Assembly (NCBI GenBank): GCA_951230915.1
Contig: OX579633.1
Coordinates: 27,748,574-27,812,573 of the forward strand
Source of the DNA: Antitrichia curtipendula
Taxonomy: Eukaryota > Streptophyta > Bryopsida > Hypnales > Leucodontaceae
DNA: 64,000 nt
Reading direction: 5' to 3'
The translations under genes were made by a program, and so were the position numbers. Below the pieces are notes generated by a model that saw only the letters and a program-made list of their open reading frames with translations, made no database searches and was not told where the DNA came from. Shown one piece after another: positions 12,119-22,474 of this stretch. Position 1 is the stretch's first letter. Every line of letters starts with the position of its first letter.

Positions 12119-13785
12119 TGTAGATTGCGTTGGAACCCAACTAGGAATTTACCCAACTTATAGTTTATGTTCGATCCAGGGAGGTCTGTCTAATAGGTTC
12201 GTTTCTAATTAGTCAATTAGTAGCCTAATAGGACACTACAAACACCAAGCAAGAAAGAAAATAGACTCCTTTAACCATATTTAAATATATATATATTTTC
12301 CTTACTATTGAAATTTTAATATTCTTATTTTTAATTAATTAATTTTTTAACATCCAAAGAGGTTAAGCCGATCTCCCAAATGCCAAGTCGGTCTTTATAT
12401 TCTTTCCACCAACTTGGTTTCGCACTGGCACAGGGACTACCACCAAGTCGGGCTGTCCGTCTTCCAACTCGGCTCACCCAGGTGCTCACTGCGCCTGGCT
12501 CCTCAGACCTCCGAATTGGAATTTAAACTCCACCACCCATTGATTTTGCTTGCTCCCTTGTCATGTCACACTTCATTTTTGCACATGACACATGACAATG
12601 CATAACCAAATCGGAAAGCTTGACAGACAAGGTTTAAGCTTCACATCTCCGATTTGGAATTTAACTTAACTTTCACAGCACCCACTTTGACTCAACCAAA
12701 TTGGAACTCCACCAACTTGAATCAATAAAAACACAATCAATCACTTCTCACTTAACATATCCATCACAGCACCACATTTTGACATAATATTTCCGATTTG
12801 TATTTAACCAACTTGGTGACAAATCACCGTTGATACAACATAAAAGCTCCACAGCTTAATAAAATTCTCAGCGCTCTAAACACTGTTGTAAGCTCTAATT
12901 CTAAGTCCTCTCTTCTGATCTCCAATTTGGACTTAATTCTCTAGTCACTTCATCATCAACTCAAGATTCCAATTTAACACTCAATCTCTTCAACTTCTTC
13001 ACACTCTGGCGCTCATCTCCGCCAAATAGGAACTTTCTCCATTGATTAACATTCACTACCCCGATAAATCAAACTTTCACAATTTAGATCATCTCTTTCA
13101 CTTCCTGCATTAACTTAAACATCCATCTCCACATTCACTTCTCACTCGACCAATTCCCAATTAGCACCCATTTCTCATCACACCGATATCACCAAACATC
13201 TCCGACTCGGACATAGACACAAACATACACATTCATCACAGCACCAACAACCATAACTCAGACACAAGCACATCCAACTTGGACACACACACAACAACAA
13301 GAACACGAAATTACACAGCACGATTCGGCTGGGACACGCACTGGCTCTCTCTCTACAGTGGGTGGAAGTGACCACAAAATCGACAACCAAATAGGAATCC
13401 CAAAACTGGCAGTTACCAACTCGGAGATAACCAACCTAACAGCTCAGACCCCAACTCGGAACCGCCACACACAACCAAATAGGAACAGAAACAAAACATC
13501 CAATTTGGCATCCACATTCATCCACAACTCACTGGCAAAACCAATTTGGAATGAGACCCCCTTGAACTCAATCATACCAACTTGGACAAAAACCGCAACC
13601 AACTAGCCATTATTAAACCAACTAGGACCCACTCAATTAATCAATCTTCACTGGAAAAGGACTCCAATTTGGCTATTTACAAGACAAAACTTCCAAATTG
13701 GCACACAAATACACATACAGCCAGTCAAAAACGTCAAAAACACATACTAAAAAACTAAGAAAAATAGAAGAAACACCTATCTACA
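12119..13785 (-). repeat. 5' LTR of the gypsy element, 1,667 bp
   Basis: The LTR is bounded by TGTAGAT at 12,119 and ATCTACA at 13,785, a perfect 7-bp inverted terminus of the TG...CA type. It is the full copy of the repeat at the window start. A TATA-like tract lies about 165 bp from the primer-site end, so R plus U5 would be near 140 bp and most of the LTR is U3. Confidence 0.95.
12283..12297 (-). promoter_or_regulatory. LTR TATA box
   Basis: An ATATATATATTTAA tract on the minus strand, followed about 130-140 bp later by the primer site. The position suits the U3/R border. The same tract occurs in the 3' LTR at 55-69. Confidence 0.55.
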
Positions 13786-14797
13786 GACCGGAACCAAAAA
13801 CACCCAGAAAACAAAGGACCGGATTCTTCTTTCTTCCGATTCCAACTAGTCTTCCGGTTGTCGAATCCAAAACAACCCAAGGACCCTATCTCTTCCGGTC
13901 CGGGTATCCGTCTAGGCCAATCCGCTCTAGACAACTCACAACCATTTCTTCTCCTATCCGGTTTGGTTTTATCTCTGTTTAGCCATCAGAGGGTTCGCTG
14001 CTTGCTTTTGAGAGTGGTAGGCCCACCACACCTTCCGTGACTTATAGTGGCTGAAGACCCACTTTCCAAATCTCTTCCTTCCTAGGCTAGTACGGATCCG
14101 GTTTGGTCCTTCACAGCAATCCAGATTGCAATCCGGTCCACTGGTCACACAAAGACCCCCCGTATGATCCTCTCAATACTACAACGACCCTGATGTCATC
14201 CTATTCCGTGCGAAGCTAAGGCGGTTACAAGTGCACCCGTCCATTCCAACGTCAACTAGAATTCTTCCGTTTACTGTTAAGATGGTGAGACCTCACAGGA
14301 GATCGAACACTCAACCGGATTTCTCACCCAGGAGTTCTAGCGCGACTAAGGACTCCCTCCCTATCCGCCTAGCCTAACAACGGCTTTCTCACCCGGAATC
14401 TCAAACTCTAGACGCGCTGAGGCACTGAAGTTCACTCCCAACTCTATCCTATCCGCTCACATGCACTTAGAACCAAAAAAATACCAAGGGGAGAAAAATC
14501 CCAACGCATCCGCTTGTGCTTTCCGAACTCCCTCACGCACAACTCTGCCAAAACATGGGAGAACGTACAACAAGAAAGTACAAAGAGAGAACACAAAGAA
14601 AATGTAGAAAGAAAGACTCCCAGTCCTCAGCACAAGGACTGAATTATATACACTTTGAGAACTTCCAAAAATAACAAAAGGCAAAAAGAGCCGTTAAAAG
14701 TCAACCTAAATCCGGATCCTAACTTCCGGTCCTCCTAACACTACCAGATCGGATTACTAATCCGGATCCGTTCCTATCCTATCCTTCCTAACTTATT
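13786..14797 (-). other. 3' flank of the accessory gene, LTR-like
   Basis: No gene was found. On the minus strand, TATATAAT at 14,643-14,650 lies 148 bp past the stop codon, followed by a T/C-rich stretch. This arrangement resembles a U3-TATA-R segment of an LTR. TCCGG motifs are dense here. Confidence 0.35.
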
Positions 14798-16441
14798 CTA
14801 CATCGCTATCCCGCGCCCCAACGAAGGACTCTTGGGCTCCGCCTCCAATTGCTCGAAGACTTCTTCCAAGTTCCTGTTCCGCTCTCCGGCCATCGGATTT
14901 GGCATGTCAGAACCGGGAGAGTCTTCGATGTTGATCGGCGCGGTCTGGGAAGGCTGACTCGGCTTTGACTGCGGAGTCTGGTCCTTTCCTTCCCTTGGGT
15001 CTGGCACTTCCGGAAACGATTCCGGCATGGAGATGTCCGATAGGTGGACCCTCATCGATCCGGTCAACTTCTGTGTACACTCCTCCATCCGGTCCGCCGC
15101 TCCTCGTGCTAAGACCAAATTCTTCTCCACCTGCTCGGTGAAGTCAGTCAGGATCCGGACTATCCGGGTACCGGATAGTTTCTTCTCCTCTAAGACCTTC
15201 TCATCAAAGAGTCTGGCCCTGACTGCCACGCTTCCGGTCTCTCCGAAAGTCGCCTTCACCGATTCCGCCACCTTCTGCGTCTCGTCCGCCATTATCCGGG
15301 TGGCGGCCATATCTTCCTTGAAGGTGGCCACTTCCGCCTTCAACATGTCGACCTCCTCTTGAAGTCGACGGATCTCTGCTTCCTGCTTCCGGATCTCGAC
15401 TGGATTGGTGATGCACTCCGCTACCTTCCCTGGCAACTTGCTATCCGGTGTTGCCTGCACCAACTCTCCGATCTGGTTTAGGGCGATTCTCTTCGCCTCC
15501 CAGTCCAGGCGGATGTCGATGAGGATCTTCACCAATTTCTCGAACGGGTCGACCGGTCCCTTCTTCGAACAGCCTGCCTTCTCCCCTTCCGGTGTCTTCT
15601 CCTTTCCGGTTTTATCACCGAGTGGAGATCCTCTTCCGGTCGGAGACGTCGTCTTGTGCCGCTTGGGCTGCCTCTCCGCCTCTTCTTCATCTTTTTCTTC
15701 TTCTTCGGTCTCGGATCCGGTTTCCTCTTCCTCCTCGTCCGTTTCCAATTCTCCGTATTTCAGGAGATTTTCCTGGGCCTTCCACTCTTTCTCTTCCGAG
15801 TCTAAAAGGAGCTGGTGTTGCTTATAGAGGTGGAAGAGGTAGGGACACACGGGTGTCGGCCTACTCCTTCCGACCCTCGTCGCCAACTGGGCCACCAGAT
15901 CGAACATGATCCGGGCCCAGTCCGCTTTCCGGTCACCGCTCAGGGCACCGAAAATAGTGTTGCCGAGGGTGATTGTCACCCTTGTCGGCTTCTTCGGATG
16001 GAGGATCGGGATCAGGAACTGTAATAGTTTCCGGTGCCGGTCGTCGATGCAGTCTTCCACCGCGTATCCGTCCTTGGGGTTGACCGCTCCTCGGAGCTTG
16101 CCCCGGACGTACTCGTCCTTCCGGTTTGCCATCCCGTGGCCTCCTGCCCGGAACTTATAAACCTCCCTCCAGATCTCTTCCGTCCATTGATGTGGAACAC
16201 AGCGGATCGTGTTGTCGAACTGGTTCGTCCACTTCCCCTGGATCTCCTTCACCATCCGCTCGTCCTTAAAACCCCAGGGTTTGTCGAGCAAACCCTGGCA
16301 CCCCATCCGGTTGAGATCCAACCGGAGCATCTCCATCTCCTCCTCTGTCGAAGGGAGAACCGGAACGACCTTCCGGAGTTTGACCGGAGCCGATGACGTG
16401 GATGGGCCTGGTCTGTTCCGCCTAAACTGTGGCATGGACAC
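14798..16441 (-). CDS. Accessory protein with helical domain, acidic tract and coiled coil (547 aa)
   Basis: The reading frame is intact. Residues about 30-230 form a conserved domain shared with the protein at 36,454-38,367: both contain KPW or RPW near residue 50, then KDGYAV(E/A)DC, the block IP(I/V)L(H/Y)P, then NTIFGALSG(D/E)RK, WARI and PFLFHLY or PYLFHLY. Then come an acidic run (about 232-256, almost all E, D and T), a basic KRHK stretch that could be a nuclear signal, and a coiled coil (about 330-400). The C-terminus is Pro/Ser-rich. I do not recognise a catalytic motif. The domain resembles hypothetical plant retrotransposon proteins; a DNA- or chromatin-binding role is a guess. The start at 16,441 has another Met two codons on. 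A TATA box lies 267 bp upstream. Confidence 0.75.
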   Translation of the reverse strand: MSMPQFRRNRPGPSTSSAPVKLRKVVPVLPSTEEEMEMLRLDLNRMGCQGLLDKPWGFKDERMVKEIQGKWTNQFDNTIRCVPHQWTEEIWREVYKFRAGGHGMANRKDEYVRGKLRGAVNPKDGYAVEDCIDDRHRKLLQFLIPILHPKKPTRVTITLGNTIFGALSGDRKADWARIMFDLVAQLATRVGRSRPTPVCPYLFHLYKQHQLLLDSEEKEWKAQENLLKYGELETDEEEEETGSETEEEEKDEEEAERQPKRHKTTSPTGRGSPLGDKTGKEKTPEGEKAGCSKKGPVDPFEKLVKILIDIRLDWEAKRIALNQIGELVQATPDSKLPGKVAECITNPVEIRKQEAEIRRLQEEVDMLKAEVATFKEDMAATRIMADETQKVAESVKATFGETGSVAVRARLFDEKVLEEKKLSGTRIVRILTDFTEQVEKNLVLARGAADRMEECTQKLTGSMRVHLSDISMPESFPEVPDPREGKDQTPQSKPSQPSQTAPINIEDSPGSDMPNPMAGERNRNLEEVFEQLEAEPKSPSLGRGIAM

Positions 16442-16707
16442 AGACTAGATCTAAGACAGTCCTTTCCGATTCTACCTCACACAGTCCTAGCCGCACGTCC
16501 CGTTCTCACGTTCTCTCTCCGATCTCAACCGGAAACCTGCACAGCGATCGGTACGCAACCGGAAACCTACCCTGCAACACACCTCTAACACTCGCACACT
16601 CACGCACACATGCGAACACTCACACAGCGCCGAAACACGAGGAGCGCGACAAAACACTCTCACCAAACGGAGTTTGGAAAAAGGAGTGCGACTGAGGAGG
16701 TGCTGGC

Positions 16708-16715
16708 CTTTTATA
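16708..16715 (-). promoter_or_regulatory. TATA box of the accessory gene
   Basis: TATAAAAG on the minus strand, 267 bp before the ATG at 16,441. Upstream of it (16,740-16,860) TCCGG motifs are spaced closely, as expected for a promoter of this element. Confidence 0.55.
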
Positions 16716-17010
16716 GTCTCTCCTGACCTAAAAGCCGTCATGATGACGTTTACCGTTCCGGTCTAACCCTAATCCGGTTCTATACCCCCAATCCGGTCCA
16801 CTGCTACTTCCGGATAAGGATCCGATTCCAATCCGGTTCCTGGGTGTCACCACTAGGATTGGATTCGTTCAAACTACTCCACTATTTCAATGTCTTTCCT
16901 AATTTTCCGTCCTCTGCTGTTTCTAGACAAAACCTACATACTAATCGATAGTTTCCGTTCCGTTTTCTAGATAAACAACTGAAAACCAAAAATTCGGACA
17001 GCGACAATAG

Positions 17011-17252
17011 ATGTCACTTCTATATATTTAGGTGACTTCTTCATAAAGAAGCAAAAGAAGTGGGATTACATAACTTTAGGCATGGCATACAAAATTAATA
17101 AACTTGGTATTAGGGTCTAGGGTCTAGGGTTTGAGAAGACCTTTTACATTGCACCAAATTATAATTCACTATTGACATTGTATTACTTTGCTATTCACTT
17201 GTACATGCCTTAGGCCTTTCAATTAGGTGTTTAATGGACAATTGTCCTTTAG
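17011..17252. other. AT-rich spacer
   Basis: No gene was found. At about 17,112-17,132 there is a short run of TAGGGTC ending TAGGGTTT, degenerate relative to the plant telomere unit TTTAGGG. It is too short to call an interstitial telomere. Confidence 0.5.
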
Positions 17253-17558
17253 GGATTTATGCTATCATTTTGGAATGCAATTTCAACAAATCCACTTGTC
17301 AAAGGATTTATGCTATCATTTTGGAATGCAATTTCAACAAATCCACTTGTCAAAGGATTTATGCTATCATTTTGGAATGCAATTTCAACAAATCGACTTG
17401 TCAAAGGATTTATGCTATCATTTTGGAATGCAATTTCAACAAATCCACTTGTCAAAGGATTTATGCTATCATTTTGGAATGCAATTTCAACAAATCGACT
17501 TGTCAAAGGATTTATGCTATCATTTTGGAATGCAATTTCAACAAATCGACTTGTCAAA
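17253..17558. repeat. Tandem array, six copies of a 51-bp unit
   Basis: GGATTTATGCTATCATTTTG starts every 51 bp from 17,253, and a seventh partial unit begins at 17,559. Copies differ mainly at one base, ATCCACTTG versus ATCGACTTG. Because 51 is a multiple of three, open frames run through it on both strands; these are by-products of the period. Confidence 0.95.
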
Positions 17559-17667
17559 GGATTTAATTTTGTTGTTACAATTATTTTACAATTGGATTAT
17601 TGTATTTTGACTTCATCTTTGAGCTATTATGATTTATATTTAATCTTGAGTCATTATTTTGTCTTGG

Positions 17668-18480
17668 TCTCAAAATTGGTCGAATGTTGTGTTGAATGAG
17701 CGATTTCAAGTCTAGGCAACCGCAGGTAGAGGGCGACCTCGGGTGGATGTGGGTTTACTTCATGTCTCAAAATTGGTCGAATGTTGTGTTGAAGGAGCGA
17801 TTTCGGGTCTAGGCGACCGCAGGTAGAGGGCGACCTCTTGTCCTGGGCGACCTCGGGTGGGTGTGGGTTTACTTCATGTCTCAAAATTGGTCGAATTTTG
17901 TGTTGAAGGAGCGATTTCGGGTCTAGGCGACCGCAGGTAGAGGGCGACCTCTTGTCCTGGGCGACCTCGGGTGGGTGTGGGTTTACTTCATGTCTCAAAA
18001 TTGGTCGAATTTTGTGTTGAAGGAGCGATTTCGGGTCTAGGCGACCATAGGTAGAGGGCGACCTCTTGTCCTGGGCGACCTCGGGTGGGTGTGGGTTTAC
18101 TTCATGTCTCAAAATTGGTCGAATTTTGTGTTGAAGGAGCGATTTCGGGTCTAGGCGACCACAGGTAGAGGGCGACCTCTTGTCCTGGGCGACCTCGGGT
18201 GGGTGTGGGTTTACTTCATGTCTCAAAATTGGTCGAATTTTGTGTTGAAGGAGCGATTTCGGGTCTAGGCGACCGCAGGTAGAGGGCGACCTCTTGTCCT
18301 GGGCGACCTCGGGTGGGTGTGGGTTTACTTCATGTCTCAAAATTGGTCGAATTTTGTGTTGAAGGAGCGATTTCGGGTCTAGGCGACCATAGGTAGAGGG
18401 CGACCTCTTGTCTTGGGCGACCTCTTAGGGCGACCTCTTGCCTTGGGCGACCTCTTGTCTTGGAAGAGCTCGGGTGGGTG
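17668..18480. repeat. Tandem array of a 114-bp unit containing GCGACC motifs
   Basis: TCTCAAAATTGGTCGAA recurs at 17,668, 17,764, 17,878, 17,992, 18,106, 18,220 and 18,334. The spacing is 114 bp except for the first unit, which is 96 bp and lacks one GCGACCTCTTGTCCTGG sub-block. Each full unit holds three GCGACC motifs. Because 114 is a multiple of three, a long minus-strand frame runs through it; codon content is fixed by the repeat and shows no gene character. Confidence 0.95.
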
Positions 18481-18700
18481 TGGGAGCCATTGAATGAATG
18501 GAAGAGACTTCGGGTCTTGGGTGACCTCGGGTGGGGATAGACCGTTTCTTCCTTCCCAAATGGGGGATCATTGGAGAACTCGGATCATTGCAGAACTTGA
18601 GTAGGGAGAGTCTCTTTCTGCCCAAATGAAGGAATGTAGGAGACTTCGGGTTTGGGGCGCCCGCGGGATTGGGGAGACCTCGTCTTGGTTGACCGTGGGT
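18481..18700. repeat. Degenerate continuation of the GCGACC array
   Basis: GGGTGACCTCGGGT, GGGAGACCTCG and GCGCCCGCGGGA follow the 114-bp array with irregular spacing. They look like decayed copies of the same motif. After 18,700 the DNA returns to AT-rich sequence. Confidence 0.7.
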
Positions 18701-20125
18701 AAGGAATGGAAGTTCAATTTGGAAGAGATGATTAGGAACAAGTAAAGAGATTTTCTGAATATGTGACACATAGAAGAAATGCACAATCAAATACAGTAAT
18801 CCTATAAACAACCTCGTTGAGCCATACAAAGAATTTTGTAGCAAGGTGGATCATAATTGGTATTTTTTAGTAAGCCTAAATAAAATTGCATTTTTCCTAA
18901 TTGGTGTGTAACATACTAAATTTGTGTTTTCAACAATAAAATTGCCTTTTCTATAAATTTTTTATTTTATACTCATGGATTTATATTTGTAATTCAATAA
19001 AGTCATTGTTGTTGAAATATTTTAATTTGGTTGTGGACATATGTAAGAATCATTTGATTTATATCTTCCCCTCAATGAGTACTTCTTGCTGTTCTTGGAA
19101 AGTTTTACAATTCTTCATGCAAAGATTTCTATATTGGGGGGGTAGGGGCGATGTCAAAGTTTGTAAAATAGGTATTTCTTTATCATGCTAAGATTGTTAT
19201 ACTTGGCCCTCATAAGGTAAATAATTTTATAAATTTCAACAAGACAATACAATTATGGATTTATGTTGGCAAAATCTAGTTAATCAACATAGAGATATGT
19301 ATTTCACAAAGTTTAGTCATATGGCACCTCACATTGCACCCTTTGTATGTCATATAATTGTTACTGTAGGGAGTCATTTTTTAATATGGAAGATGTGCGT
19401 ATGCATATTCCGTACATATGTTTGAAATCGAATTAAAATATTGCAACGACAATATTTTTTGATACAATTTTATGTAAGTCCATGGGATTTGAATTTAATC
19501 CGGAGGATCGAAGGCCATTTTTTCCTCAAGAAGCATGAAGAATGCCATTTTTTAGCCATGAATTGTAAACTTTATAAATTTCTGGCATTTTTGGCTGTAG
19601 ACTATTGTAATAGACTAGTATAATAATGTGTAGAAGAAATTTCAAAACCCTTTACCACGTAGATTGGAAGATATTTGAATTTGAAGTGAAGAAATCATTT
19701 GTTTGGGGATCTTCATTAACTACATTTGTTTGAATCTTCTTAATTTAGTATTTTGCCACCACCAATTTTTGTTTCTAAATTTTTTATAATGAAGTCGTGG
19801 ATTGAGAATTTAGGAACTAAAATTCAATTTAAAAACATTTGGTTTTCACTTTTCGAAAGTAATTGTTACATACAAGTAGGGTCAAGATGGAAGGCAAAAC
19901 TAAAATTTGAAGAGTTCTAAGATGGAAATGGAAAACAATAATTGCAAGATTGTTCTAGCAAGATTCATGAACTATGTCTATATATTTTTTAGTATAAATT
20001 GTAATCTTTGCATTCAAACATGAATTTAATTAGTTTCTATTTCAAGAATGGTGGAAGTTCACCAAAATAGGAAGATTGTCCATAACTTCTTAAGTACTAC
20101 TTCAAAACAACGAGACGGGGAGAAA
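18701..20125. other. AT-rich intergenic DNA
   Basis: No gene, RNA or mobile element was recognised. Short open frames here have no conserved features. Confidence 0.6.
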
Positions 20126-20335
20126 ACCCGCGGTCGCCCAAGACCCACGGTCGGCCAGGTTCCGCGGTCGCTTGAACCCACGGTCGCCCAAGTTCCGTGG
20201 TCGGCGAGGACCCGCGGTCGCCTTGGTTCCGCGGTCGCCCAAGTTCTGCGGTCACCCAAGTTCCGCGGTCACCCTTTCCTGGAACCTGCGGTCGCCCTTT
20301 CCTGGAACCCGCAGTCGCCCCAGGGCGACTGCGAG
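20126..20335 (+). repeat. Array of about eleven CCCGCGGTCGCC motifs upstream of kinase-like gene
   Basis: Units such as ACCCGCGGTCGCCC are spaced about 16-20 bp apart, with variants GTGGTCGGC and GCAGTCGCC. The array ends just before a TATA-like element. It sits in the same place, in the same orientation relative to the gene, as arrays at 23,071 and 30,905. Confidence 0.85.
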
Positions 20336-20345
20336 TACTTAAGAA
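20335..20345 (+). promoter_or_regulatory. Degenerate TATA element and shared leader start
   Basis: TACTTAAGAAG corresponds in position to TATATAAGAGG at 23,287. The following leader (about 20,356-20,425) aligns with 23,306-23,385, for example around CATCCGCCTCGAAGTGGCTG versus CATCCGCCTTGAAGTGGCTG. Confidence 0.5.
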
Positions 20346-20521
20346 GTCGCCCCAACCCGCATTCTCTACTTCCGGCCTTGCGCACTGCCTTTCATCCGCC
20401 TCGAAGTGGCTGAATGCGTGCTCGTGGGCCAGGGGGGGGGAGTTGGTACGGGGGGGGGGAGTTTTTGCTTCTCTCAACTACGAACTTGAAGAAAGCAACG
20501 TGAGTATTTTTTCCGACCACA

Positions 20522-22105
20522 ATGGCTAATCCACAGAAAGGCAGCAGCTCAACACGGAAATCCATTTTTGATTTAGATGATGCGGCATTGTTTGCTCTGC
20601 AGATACCTGTTAGTGAGGCAACAGGGAGTGAAGGGCAAACAAAGAGGAAGAAGAAAATCATAACGGCACATGACAAGGATTCAACCTATCCTCCTTCCAA
20701 TTATGCAAACTATGCATTTGAGGGTTGCCTATCCTGGTATGCGGGAAAAACTACACAGTTCTTGGAGGCCAATTACCTAAGGGACCCATCCCATGGCATC
20801 TTCAAATTGACTGCTGATCTGGAGGCAAGAATTTTAAGCAAGTGCAGAGCATCGCAAGATTTTGGAGACGTGGAGGAGACGTACTTTTCCCAATACGAAT
20901 TGTGAATTGAGAACACTGTAAAGACATGCATATTCAACACCAAGGAAATAATGCTACAGATGCGACCGGAAGTGCCGGGATTTGCAGGAGATGATGAAGC
21001 CAAGGAATTCCGTGAAAAGATGGCGTGGTGGCATGAAGTTGTGAAGAAACTTTCGAAGAATCATGTGAGGGGTATGAAGTGGAAAACGGACGCATTGAAG
21101 GCGGGTTTTGTACGAGAGGCTGGCTCCATTGTCACATGGATCTCTCCTCAGGCAAAAGTAATTGCCCTCACTAGATTTGACCGTCAAGGTGGGTATGGAA
21201 TGGTGCGCAAGGTGCGCATTGAAGGGATGCAAACAATCCCGCCATACATTGCTTTTGCTGGGAAAGTGCCAAAGTCAAAGAACATGCGTGAAGCGAGGGA
21301 GCAACGATCCGTAGAGGCCTTGGCATGCCCCGTAAACCATCCTGGCATTATTAAGTTTTTTGGTATTCACGCCAAAACTATGGAAGCGTACACACTGTGG
21401 TGGAATGGCGGTACATGGCTTGAAATGCGAAGATTGGATGAGAAGGTGTCAGAGAGCGTTGATTGGCATGAAATGAAGCGGGTGTGGAAACTTACAGAGG
21501 ACAATCAAAAACATCTTAGCTTGTTCCGAAGGCACAAGGCGAAGTTGGCGTGGGCTTTAGTGTATGTGACACATCTCATGCACGAGTCTTTGGTGCTACA
21601 CAATGACCTAAACCCTCAAATTATACTGCTGCATTTCCCCGATTATTTGGATGAAGTAATCAACATCGGGATTTGTGATTTCGGAATTTCAAGTCGTTTT
21701 GATGAAGGAGCTCCTTCACATTATGGATATGACTCTGAGGAGAAGAAGCAGCAATCCTTACGAAGCCGTTGGTGGGTGGCTCCGGAGTTGTTTTATACGT
21801 TTGGTCCACGAAATTCCAGTACGAGCCTAGAGATTATGCAATCACAATATAAATATACAGTGCAATCAGACTCGTATTCTATTGGAAAGTTGACCAAATG
21901 GATGAATCTTCTTAATATGGTTGAATACGATACGGACTTATTCAAGAGGCGCGAGGGATCCATGTACTTTGCCATCAAGTTGGGTGAACTCACTAACCCT
22001 GATCCAAAGAAGAGACCGACATGTACTGAGGTTACAAAGTTGCTCATGGATAAACCGTGGTACATGAAGCCCCCGGAAGTAGTTTTCCGTGACTCAATTT
22101 TGTAG
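20522..22105 (+). pseudogene. Protein kinase-like gene with one in-frame TGA
   Basis: Two open segments (20,522-20,905 and about 20,906-22,105) share one frame, separated only by TGA at 20,903-20,905; together they make 527 codons. The ATG has a good context (CACAATGGC). Counting codons from it, the kinase motifs are a Gly-rich loop RQGGYGMV (about 222-228), the Lys of AFAGK (248), a helix-C Glu near RSVEAL, HND (360-362, in place of HRD), DFG (386-388) and APE (420-422). The catalytic-loop Lys and Asn are replaced (HNDLNPQII), so the Asp is kept but a metal ligand is lost and activity is doubtful. The first 140 residues are not recognised. The TGA is a CGA-to-TGA type change at a CpG. No splice-site pair that removes it was seen. 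Confidence 0.8.
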
Positions 22106-22474
22106 TAGGACTATAGGAACTGATGTTATCAAGTCGGCTTCAAATTGTTGGCCACATTGTGCGCCTTTCATTTTGTAATAGCAATGTCAATATACAAAAA
22201 GTTTTTATACCATGCGTAATGTCTTCCAAAAAAACAAGTATGTTGAATGCAGACCACCCCGTTCCGTTACTTCCATATATTGAATGTTGAATTTGGATTT
22301 TGGTGTTCAAACTTCATAGAATTGTTGGTTCAGATGTACTTGGCCACGTTTGCTTCCAAACTATTGTGCCATAGAGTTTAGGAAACAGAAACTAAATTTG
22401 AGGCTCAAAAGATTTTCATCCAAAAGATGCCTTCTCGTAATGTCTTTTATAAATAATCGGACTTTATCCTATGA
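22106..22474. other. 3' flank of kinase-like gene
   Basis: AT-rich with several A/T runs that could serve as polyadenylation signals (for example around 22,180-22,205). No other feature was seen. Confidence 0.5.

Larger units (their letters stand above)
1..13785 (-). mobile_element. Ty3/gypsy LTR retrotransposon, Tat/Athila-like, with accessory ORF
   Basis: Read on the minus strand the order is 5' LTR, primer binding site, gag, protease, reverse transcriptase, RNase H, integrase, accessory frame, 3' LTR. Integrase lies after RNase H, which defines Ty3/gypsy. No chromodomain follows integrase. The primer site matches the tRNA-Asp type used by the plant Tat and Athila lineages, and the protease active site reads DGGSSVN as in Tat-type elements. 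About 110 bp of the 3' LTR lie before the window, so the full element would be near 13.9 kb. The 5-bp target copy on the right would be GACCG (13,786-13,790); the left one is outside the window. The LTRs look identical by eye over the shared 1,557 bp, which implies recent insertion, yet the coding region is broken in several places, so mobilisation in trans is likely. Confidence 0.93.
13786..17010 (-). mobile_element. TCCGG-rich element with accessory protein gene, disrupted by the gypsy insertion
   Basis: From 13,786 the composition changes at once: TCCGG, ATCCGGAT and TTCCGG recur every few tens of bases through flanks and coding sequence, ending near 16,955-17,010. The element continues to the left of the gypsy insertion, outside the window. 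It holds one gene on the minus strand and no gag or pol. A homologous element lies at about 36,010-39,640 on the plus strand. I found no LTR pair or terminal repeats inside the window, so the class is unresolved: a non-autonomous LTR element or the accessory end of a larger one is possible. The right border is approximate. Confidence 0.6.

Noticed and set aside
17112..17132. Interstitial telomere repeat
   Set aside because: Only about three degenerate TAGGGTC/TAGGGTTT units; too short.
17253..17558. CRISPR-like array
   Set aside because: The whole 51-bp unit is repeated with no unique spacers, and the genome is eukaryotic.
17227..18340. Open frames of 100-228 codons in the tandem arrays
   Set aside because: Unit lengths of 51 and 114 bp are multiples of three, so open frames follow from the period.
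18425..18844. 139-codon minus-strand frame
   Set aside because: Half lies in the decayed GCGACC array and the rest shows no recognisable protein features.
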